Shown here: one piece after another, positions 1 to 4,555 of the stretch | Position numbering within the stretch: the first letter of the stretch is position 1 | Layout: each line of letters opens with the position of its first letter | Assembly: GCA_902766345.1 (NCBI GenBank) | Contig: CACXDK010000100.1 | Span: 1 to 5,199, forward strand | Source of the DNA: an uncultured Spirochaetaceae bacterium | GTDB lineage: Bacteria; Spirochaetota; Spirochaetia; Treponematales; Treponemataceae | Direction: 5' to 3' | DNA: 5,199 bases | Notes under the pieces: generated by a model | The model's input: only the letters and a program-made list of their open reading frames with translations | What the model was told of the DNA's origin: nothing | The model's database searches: none | Position numbers and translations under genes: made by a program

Positions 1-179
1 GAAGAAGACCGGGTTGTTGGATCTTTACTGAAACGACAGCAGGTTGTAGTAAAGGACTGTATGTTTATTGTAAAAAAGAAGTGAAATACACTTTCTGTAA
101 AGAGGTAGGTGGCACTTCTAATAAAAAAGTAAAGCTCACTTCTAATAAAGAAGTGACTCTTGCGGTATGTAAGTGTTGA
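1..179 (+). CDS. 3' end of an unrecognised gene encoding an 8-residue-repeat, Lys/Cys-rich C-terminus (5'-partial)
   Basis: The frame beginning at position 3 is open from the window edge to a TGA at 177-179, giving 58 codons with no ATG, so the start lies outside the window. Counting from the first full codon, lysine falls at residues 17, 25, 33, 41, 49 and 57, exactly eight apart. K-E/K-V triplets recur at 25-27, 33-35, 41-43 (KKV, with 42 as the second K) and 49-51. Cysteines are at 5, 15, 23, 32, 56 and 58; where Cys is absent from the 32/40/48/56 column, Asn replaces it. The repeats differ at third positions (GAA/GAG, GTG/GTA, CTC/CTT), which favours translation in this frame. The stop lies 9 nt before a strong terminator, as expected for a gene end. 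I do not recognise the family. Short alternating residues suggest a beta-rich repeat domain, which is inference only. Not certain to be a functional gene. Confidence 0.55.
   Translation, partial: RRPGCWIFTETTAGCSKGLYVYCKKEVKYTFCKEVGGTSNKKVKLTSNKEVTLAVCKC
89..160 (+). repeat. Three tandem 24-bp units inside the octad-repeat coding region
   Basis: Units start at 89, 113 and 137. The first 18 bases of the second and third units differ at one position, while the unit at 89 is more diverged. Weaker traces of the same 24-bp period extend upstream to about 41. Each unit equals eight codons, so the DNA repeat is explained by the protein repeat in the frame starting at position 3. The third unit also contains a small hairpin, CACTTC-N7-GAAGTG at 137-155. 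Confidence 0.6.
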
Positions 180-188
180 TTTTTTGCG

Positions 189-233
189 AAAAAAAAAGCA
201 GCCTGTAGCATAAACTACAGGCTGCTTTTTTTT
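189..233. terminator. Bidirectional intrinsic terminator between the octad-repeat gene and fba
   Basis: A perfect 11-bp GC-containing stem (198-208 with 215-225) encloses a 6-nt loop. It is preceded by nine A residues (189-197) and followed by eight T residues (226-233). The symmetric A and T tracts give a U-tract on transcripts from either strand. It can therefore end the plus-strand gene stopping at 179 and the minus-strand fba, whose stop codon is at 260-262. Confidence 0.9.
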
Positions 234-259
234 ATGCTGATTTAATCTGTTTTGTAAAC

Positions 260-1258
260 TTAGTCAGCGTAGTGACCTGCTGATCCCAATACGTCTGTAC
301 ATTTGTGCATGTACATCTTCTTGAGCTCTTCACGTGCTGGTCCAAGGTATTCGCGTGGGTCAAACTTGTCTGGGTGCTCTGCAAAGAATTTGCGGATAGC
401 AGCAGTCATTGCAAGACGGCCATCAGAGTCGATGTTAATCTTACATACAGCAGACTTTGAAGCCTTGCGGAGCTGTTCTTCTGGAATACCTACAGAATCA
501 GGAATCTTACCGCCGAACTGCTCGATAATCTTTACGTATTCTACAGGAACTGAAGATGAACCGTGGAGAACGATTGGGAATCCTGGGAGCTGCTTTTCAA
601 TAGCTTCAAGAACATCGAATGCGAGTGGAGGAGGAACAAGAACTCCGTCTGGAGTACGTGTACACTGTGCAGGAGTAAACTTGCAGCGACCGTGTGATGT
701 ACCGATAGAGATTGCAAGAGAGTCACATCCTGTCTTAGATGTAAAGTCTACAACTTCTTCTGGCTTTGTATATTTTGATTCTTCTGCAGCAACATCGTCT
801 TCTACACCGCCAAGAACACCAAGTTCTGCTTCTACAGTTACGTCGTGAGCGTGTGCGTATTCAACAACCTGCTTTGTGAGTTTTACGTTCTCATCATAAG
901 GAAGTGCAGAACCGTCAATCATAACAGAAGAGAATCCGTTATCAATACAGTCTTTTGCTACTTCAAAGTTTGGACCGTGATCAAGGTGAAGTACGATAGG
1001 AATGTCACATCCAAGTTCGTGTGCATATTCTACAGCACCGCGAGCCATGTTGCGGAGGATGAACTTGTTTGCATACTGGCGTGCACCCTTTGAAACCTGC
1101 AGGATAACAGGTGATTTTGCCTCAACGCAAGCCTGAATGATAGCCTGCATCTGTTCCATATTATTGAAGTTGAAGGCAGGAATTGCGTACTTTCCCTTCA
1201 TTGCAGCTTCAAACATGTGCTTTGTGTTTACAAGACCTATTTCTTTGTAACTGAACAT
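260..1258 (-). CDS. fba: Class II (zinc-dependent) fructose-bisphosphate aldolase
   Basis: This cytoplasmic glycolytic and gluconeogenic enzyme interconverts fructose 1,6-bisphosphate with dihydroxyacetone phosphate and glyceraldehyde 3-phosphate. The 332-residue product is full length for the compact class II type. It starts with a typical VNTK...AIPAFNFNN segment (residues 10-33). HLDHG at 91-95 supplies the catalytic Asp93 and metal-binding His94. EAELG at 143-147 is the conserved acidic loop. His189 in GTSHG and His232 in LHGSSS are the other expected zinc ligands, and the Ser run at 234-236 together with NID at 275-277 fits phosphate and substrate binding. Residue roles are from family knowledge. 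The chosen ATG is preceded by AGGAG at a 5-nt spacing and is better supported than the internal Met15. The gene is transcribed divergently from the flagellar pair and ends at the bidirectional hairpin. No truncation or missing catalytic residue is visible. Confidence 0.97.
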   Translation of the reverse strand: MFSYKEIGLVNTKHMFEAAMKGKYAIPAFNFNNMEQMQAIIQACVEAKSPVILQVSKGARQYANKFILRNMARGAVEYAHELGCDIPIVLHLDHGPNFEVAKDCIDNGFSSVMIDGSALPYDENVKLTKQVVEYAHAHDVTVEAELGVLGGVEDDVAAEESKYTKPEEVVDFTSKTGCDSLAISIGTSHGRCKFTPAQCTRTPDGVLVPPPLAFDVLEAIEKQLPGFPIVLHGSSSVPVEYVKIIEQFGGKIPDSVGIPEEQLRKASKSAVCKINIDSDGRLAMTAAIRKFFAEHPDKFDPREYLGPAREELKKMYMHKCTDVLGSAGHYAD

Positions 1259-1263
1259 AAAAA

Positions 1264-1268
1264 CTCCT
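1264..1268 (-). promoter_or_regulatory. Shine-Dalgarno site of fba
   Basis: AGGAG on the minus strand lies 5 nt before the ATG at 1258. It fixes the start upstream of the internal methionine at residue 15, retaining the short N-terminal segment before the VNTK motif. Confidence 0.8.
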
Positions 1269-1313
1269 ATATAGAATTTTTTAATCTACTAAATATGATA
1301 GATTTCATGTAGT

Positions 1314-1342
1314 AGCATACGATTTTTATCATTAAAATTCAA
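1314..1342 (-). promoter_or_regulatory. Candidate sigma-70 promoter for fba
   Basis: On the minus strand, TTGAAT (1342-1337) is followed after 17 nt by TATGCT (1319-1314). Each hexamer matches the sigma-70 consensus at four of six positions. Transcription would begin near 1307 and give a leader of about 50 nt. In such an AT-rich intergenic stretch other weak matches exist, so this is the best candidate and not a firm assignment. Confidence 0.4.
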
Positions 1343-1384
1343 GATAAAAACCACCCAATTGAAAAAAGGTTATAGTTAAACCAT

Positions 1385-1413
1385 TTGACAAAGTATGAAT
1401 ATGGAAATATAAT
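1385..1413 (+). promoter_or_regulatory. Perfect-consensus sigma-70 promoter of the flaA pair
   Basis: TTGACA (1385-1390) and TATAAT (1408-1413) are separated by exactly 17 bp, a full match to the housekeeping sigma-70 consensus. Transcription should begin near 1420, about 130 nt before the first FlaA start codon. I see no sigma-28-type flagellar promoter in the same region. This agrees with the known pattern in spirochaetes that flaA genes use the housekeeping sigma factor while flaB genes often use sigma-28. A strong constitutive promoter suits an abundant structural protein. Confidence 0.85.
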
Positions 1414-1419
1414 AAAAAT

Positions 1420-1548
1420 ATGATTTCTACTTCTGCGTAATTTTTTTCAAGGGAGAAATTGTGTTGAAATAGGAAATTCATGACGATAAGTAAAAGAAAG
1501 GTGTTTTCCAGTTAAAAACGGGGGAACAGTGATTCAAGGAGATTTCTA
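1420..1548 (+). promoter_or_regulatory. Long 5' leader of flaA with a hairpin and four GGA motifs
   Basis: The predicted untranslated leader is about 130 nt. GGA trinucleotides occur at 1452-1454, 1472-1474, 1523-1525 and 1538-1540; the last lies within the Shine-Dalgarno site. An 8-bp hairpin (1502-1509 with 1521-1528, including two G-U pairs) ends 7 nt before that site. Repeated GGA motifs with one at the ribosome-binding site are what CsrA-controlled messages look like, and CsrA/FliW control flagellar genes in spirochaetes. Applying this here is inference; GGA is short and can occur by chance. Confidence 0.3.
1536..1542 (+). promoter_or_regulatory. Shine-Dalgarno site of the first flaA gene
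   Basis: AAGGAGA ends 6 nt before the ATG at 1549, with 7 nt between its last G and the start codon. It is a near-perfect site and sets the start at the methionine that begins the signal peptide. Confidence 0.85.
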
Positions 1549-2265
1549 ATGAAAAAGGGCGTAGTCGTTTTAGGAAGCCTTGTTCTTGCGCTTGCATTCT
1601 GCGTTCCAGCAGTTGCCCAGCCAAGTGCTAAGGCCGTGGAAACAATCGTTATCGATAACTTCGATACACCGGATAATATGGAGTGGAAATGGGATATCCA
1701 GGCAAGCCGCTTCATTGCAAAAGGATATCCAGTACTTAAGACTGTAGAGGGTATCCCTAATTCTCTTCGTCCATTCCACAAGGACAGTGACCCAGCTGCC
1801 CAGGTGCTTGGAGCAAAGGTTTCTTATGACCGTAAGGGAGATAACTGGTTTGAAATTTACCAGAAGGATGCATCTGGCAATAGGTTTGAATATGAATTTG
1901 TAGGAACTATTACTCAGATTGATTTCTGGGTTTGGGGTGCAAATTATAATTATAACCTTGAGCTTCTTGTTCGTGACTGCGACGGTGTTGTACGCACTCT
2001 TAATGCAGGTAGTCTTAGATTCCAGGGTTGGAAAAATATTATTATCAATGTTCCTGGTTGGATTCGCCAGCATTCACGCTTCCGCAATGGTCGTCCAAAC
2101 TTGACGTTTGTAGGATTCAGAGTTCGTTCTGCTGCTAGCGAGGCTGTTGATAATTTTGCTATCTATTTCGATCAGCTTAAGTATACAACAAATACTTTGT
2201 CTAATATCTACGATGGTTACGAACTTCGTGCTGTAGATTTCGGCGAAAACACTTCTGCAAACTAA
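1549..2265 (+). CDS. flaA: Flagellar filament outer layer (sheath) protein, FlaA family, first paralogue
   Basis: FlaA proteins are exported to the spirochaete periplasm, where they coat or organise the FlaB core of the periplasmic flagellar filament. This 238-residue protein has a classic signal peptide: MKKG, a hydrophobic core at residues 5-20, and a likely cleavage AVA|Q after Ala23. The mature part starts with an IVIDNFDTP segment (33-41), then carries the family's beta-rich motifs: DFWVWG at 125-130, GSLRFQGWK at 154-162, FVGFRVRS at 187-194 and IYFDQLKY at 205-212. Length is normal for the family. A strong Shine-Dalgarno site fixes the start. It is the first gene of a two-gene transcript from the consensus promoter at 1385-1413 and is followed after 20 bp by a second FlaA gene. 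The family assignment is secure; which T. pallidum or T. denticola paralogue it corresponds to is not settled, although the neighbourhood suggests the TP0663 type. Confidence 0.93.
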   Translation: MKKGVVVLGSLVLALAFCVPAVAQPSAKAVETIVIDNFDTPDNMEWKWDIQASRFIAKGYPVLKTVEGIPNSLRPFHKDSDPAAQVLGAKVSYDRKGDNWFEIYQKDASGNRFEYEFVGTITQIDFWVWGANYNYNLELLVRDCDGVVRTLNAGSLRFQGWKNIIINVPGWIRQHSRFRNGRPNLTFVGFRVRSAASEAVDNFAIYFDQLKYTTNTLSNIYDGYELRAVDFGENTSAN

Positions 2266-2271
2266 TTGGAT

Positions 2272-2278
2272 AAGGCGG
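2272..2278 (+). promoter_or_regulatory. Shine-Dalgarno site of the second flaA gene
   Basis: AAGGCGG lies 7 nt before the ATG at 2286, within the 20-bp gap after the first FlaA stop. It differs from the ideal AAGGAGG by one base, so it may be somewhat weaker than the site of the upstream gene. Confidence 0.7.
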
Positions 2279-2285
2279 TATAAAG

Positions 2286-3029
2286 ATGAAAAAGATTTTC
2301 TTAGCTTTTATAACTGTGGCATTAGTTGCTTCTGCTAGTGTTTTTGCACAGGCAAGTAACGCTAACGGCAGCACAAGTCTTTCAGACCCAAATGCTGCAA
2401 ATATTGGTAATGATTCTGCAAGAGAAGCTCTTCGCGAAATCAGCGTAGACCGCTTTGAACGTGAAGGTTTCTGGAATGTTCATTGTTCTTCAGACTTTGG
2501 TGTAATTGCAGGTCGCCTTTTTGAAGGTGGTCCAGATGCTAAAGATCCATTGAATGACATTAAGAACACAGAATTGCAGGATACTCACGTATTCGGTGCA
2601 AAGATTGAGTTCTTCAAGCGCGGTGTTAACTCTTTCTATATTACAGCTGCTCGCCCACTTCCAATCGAAGGTATCACAAAGACAGTTTCTGTTTGGGTAT
2701 GTGGACGTAACATGGGACATCAGTTGTGGCTCTTGGTTCAGGACTACTATGGTCACAACTTTGAAATCTGGATGGGTTCTCTTGAATTCAGTGGTTGGAA
2801 AAAGCTTACAACAGCTATTCCTCCTTCACCAGATAGCGAGCACGGAATTGTTCAGCAGAGTGTATACCATGGTAACAAGCCTGGTCTTCGCATTGTAGGT
2901 TTCCGTGTAGACTGTAGCCCAATGGAAGCACAGGGAGCATATTACGTATACTTCGATGATTTGCGTGCTGTAACTGACCTTTATGATCAGGAAAACAGAG
3001 ACGTTGATGATATGGATGATAGCTGGTGA
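2286..3029 (+). CDS. flaA: FlaA-family flagellar sheath protein, second paralogue with acidic C-terminal tail
   Basis: This 247-residue protein is a diverged paralogue of its upstream neighbour. It has a signal peptide (MKKIFL, hydrophobic to residue 18) with likely cleavage VFA|Q after Ala21, so it should also be periplasmic. Shared landmarks are VSVWVCG at 134-140, GSLEFSGWK at 164-172, IVGFRVDC at 203-210 and VYFDDLRA at 221-228, matching the first protein's FWVWG, GSLRFQGWK, FVGFRV and IYFDQLKY. It differs in two ways. A Ser/Asn/Ala-rich stretch (23-45) lies between the signal peptide and the conserved domain, and the C-terminus (234-247) is rich in Asp and Glu and ends DDSW. The 20-bp spacing, common strand and lack of an intervening terminator imply co-transcription. 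A strong terminator lies 34 nt downstream. FlaA family membership is confident; a distinct role relative to the first copy is unknown. Confidence 0.9.
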   Translation: MKKIFLAFITVALVASASVFAQASNANGSTSLSDPNAANIGNDSAREALREISVDRFEREGFWNVHCSSDFGVIAGRLFEGGPDAKDPLNDIKNTELQDTHVFGAKIEFFKRGVNSFYITAARPLPIEGITKTVSVWVCGRNMGHQLWLLVQDYYGHNFEIWMGSLEFSGWKKLTTAIPPSPDSEHGIVQQSVYHGNKPGLRIVGFRVDCSPMEAQGAYYVYFDDLRAVTDLYDQENRDVDDMDDSW

Positions 3030-3062
3030 TTGATAACCATAACTAGTTAGTTATTCGTCGGG

Positions 3063-3094
3063 AGCCCATGGTCATACGATCATGGGCTTTTTTT
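3063..3094 (+). terminator. Intrinsic terminator of the flaA pair
   Basis: An 11-bp stem (3063-3073 with 3078-3088, one G-U pair) with a 4-nt loop is followed by a run of seven T residues (3088-3094). It lies 34 nt after the second FlaA stop. There is no A-tract on the left side, so it should work mainly for plus-strand transcripts. No comparable terminator is seen for the convergent ABC operon, whose stop is at 3128, unless this hairpin acts weakly in both directions. Confidence 0.9.
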
Positions 3095-3127
3095 GTATTA
3101 ATTTTGATTATATTTTTTTTGCTTACT

Positions 3128-4555
3128 TTAGTTTGTTGCAACTGTAACTGGTCTGCCTTGTAGTTTTATTGTTCTGTGTGCAAGTTTTTCTGCTTCGGAC
3201 GGTGTGTGTGTTACGAGTATTGCCGTTCTGTTTTGCTCTTTTTGAAGAGTTTCAAACATTTGCATAAGCTTTGTTTTTGTTTTATAGTCCTGCGATTGAA
3301 AAGGTTCGTCCATTAACAAAAGCCCGGAAGGGTAGGCAAAAGCCCGTGCAAGACTTGCCCGTTGTTTTTCTCCGCCGGAAAGCTCGTTTGGAAAAGCATT
3401 TTGTTTTTGTTTTAGCCCCGTCTTTTCTAGATATTGCCTTGCATGTTCTAATGACATACTTTGGCTCATTAAGTTTGAAAGCGGAAGCATTATGTTTTGT
3501 AATACCGTAAGACTTGGTATTAAACGTGGTTCTTGAAAAATGTATGCGGTATTTCCGTTTTTATTATTGTCTGCAATGTAGTTTAGAAGTGTTGTCTTTC
3601 CGCATCCGCTTGGGGCAAATAGAGCGAGAATTTCAGATTTTGCTATGTCTAGCGAAAAGTCTTTATAAATAAGGCTTTCGTAGCCAAGGTTTAAGTTTTT
3701 TATATGAATTTCCTGTGGTGTCATGCCGTTATGCAATTGTTCATTAGTCATGCAGTTTTTATTGCAGAAAAATAGCTTTGTAGAAAAATAAAATCTGTTA
3801 AATAAAAGACCTGCTTTTAGAGCTAAGTTTGACAGGCTGTTTATTAGCATGGAGCATAAAAAGCTCATTACGACAATTACTGCTGTTGTGGCAAATACTT
3901 GTTCTGTTTCAAGAATTGCCTGAGCATTTTGAAGATATGTTCCCAACGCACTAAGAGGCAGGCTAAGGACTTCGCCTGCCGCAACGACTTTCCATGTCAT
4001 GCCTGAACAGTTTTTTATTCCAGTGATGATTGATGTGGATGAGTATGGAATGCGTATGAAAAGAAATTTCTGAATTTTCGTAAGTTTATAAACGCTCGCC
4101 ATTTGCAGGAGCGTTTTACTGCATGATTTAAAGCCTGTCTGTGTACAGGTTTTCATTATAGGGAGACTCATGAGGACAGCTGCAAATACTGGAATGTTGT
4201 TGGATTTAAGCCAGAACAGTGCTAGTAAAATTATTGATACGACAGGTACTGAGCGGATTATTGCAAGCGGAACTTCAAAAAAGGCTTCACATACTGGAAA
4301 AAAAGCACAGAGGAAACCGAGAATTAAGCCTGCCAGCACACTTATTGAAAATGCCGTAAGGCATCTTTTGGTAGTATTGAGCATTGCAAAAAGAAAGGAT
4401 TTTTGCCCTAAAAGAGAAACTGCCTTCTGCAAGACACGGCTTGGCAGCGGCAGTATAAGAGGGGCATTAAGATATGCTGCGGTAAAGTGCCATATTACAA
4501 GTAGCAATATGGCAGACAGCAGTATTGTTTTTTTACTTAAAGTAGAATTCTTCAT
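3128..4555 (-). CDS. ABC importer permease-ATPase fusion (SsuCB/TauCB/ThiXZ-like)
   Basis: One 475-residue polypeptide combines an inner-membrane permease (about 1-255) and a cytoplasmic ATPase (about 283-475). The first half has roughly six hydrophobic segments, starting at about 9-29, 67-89 and 95-116, and a degenerate EAA-type loop at 145-173 (QMAS...FIRIPYS). The second half has Walker A APSGCGKTT (314-322), Q-loop Gln341, signature LSGGE (392-396), Walker B LLLMDE (412-417) and His450. The first Walker A glycine is alanine. Internal ATGs at 3751 and 3724, where a separate ATPase might start, have no Shine-Dalgarno site. The ATG at 4555 is chosen because AGGTGG precedes it by 11 nt; an in-frame GTG at 4570 would add five residues but lacks a ribosome site. 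The start overlaps the end of the substrate-binding gene. Family-level function, energising uptake of a small organic or thiamine-precursor-like solute, is inferred; the ligand is unknown. Confidence 0.88.
   Translation of the reverse strand: MKNSTLSKKTILLSAILLLVIWHFTAAYLNAPLILPLPSRVLQKAVSLLGQKSFLFAMLNTTKRCLTAFSISVLAGLILGFLCAFFPVCEAFFEVPLAIIRSVPVVSIILLALFWLKSNNIPVFAAVLMSLPIMKTCTQTGFKSCSKTLLQMASVYKLTKIQKFLFIRIPYSSTSIITGIKNCSGMTWKVVAAGEVLSLPLSALGTYLQNAQAILETEQVFATTAVIVVMSFLCSMLINSLSNLALKAGLLFNRFYFSTKLFFCNKNCMTNEQLHNGMTPQEIHIKNLNLGYESLIYKDFSLDIAKSEILALFAPSGCGKTTLLNYIADNNKNGNTAYIFQEPRLIPSLTVLQNIMLPLSNLMSQSMSLEHARQYLEKTGLKQKQNAFPNELSGGEKQRASLARAFAYPSGLLLMDEPFQSQDYKTKTKLMQMFETLQKEQNRTAILVTHTPSEAEKLAHRTIKLQGRPVTVATN

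Noticed and set aside
1..84. Alternative plus-strand frame from position 1 ending in TGA at 82-84
   Set aside because: It is shorter than the frame starting at position 3 and does not show the 8-residue periodicity or the stop-to-terminator spacing that the latter has.
89..160. Short repeats as a possible CRISPR array
   Set aside because: The 24-bp units are contiguous with no spacers and are diverged, so they are tandem coding repeats and not a repeat-spacer array.
1..214. Open minus-strand frame across the octad-repeat region
   Set aside because: It has no start codon and lies beyond the fba terminator; the periodic K-E-V pattern with silent third-base changes appears only in the plus-strand reading.
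303..848. Plus-strand 181-codon open frame antisense to fba
   Set aside because: It lies wholly opposite a clearly conserved aldolase gene, has Ser/Thr-rich low-quality composition and no ribosome site or recognisable motif.
1480..1515. 11-codon ORF in the flaA leader, possible leader peptide
   Set aside because: It has only a weak ribosome site, no run of regulatory codons and no alternative terminator/antiterminator pair; short ORFs arise by chance in such a leader.
1570..2073. Minus-strand 167-codon open frame antisense to the first flaA
   Set aside because: It is a shadow of a well-supported gene, with no Shine-Dalgarno site and no family resemblance.
3036..3056. Near-palindrome around ACTAGT after the second flaA gene as an operator or attachment site
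   Set aside because: It is short, imperfect and unaccompanied by any integrase or regulator gene; likely chance in an AT-rich spacer.
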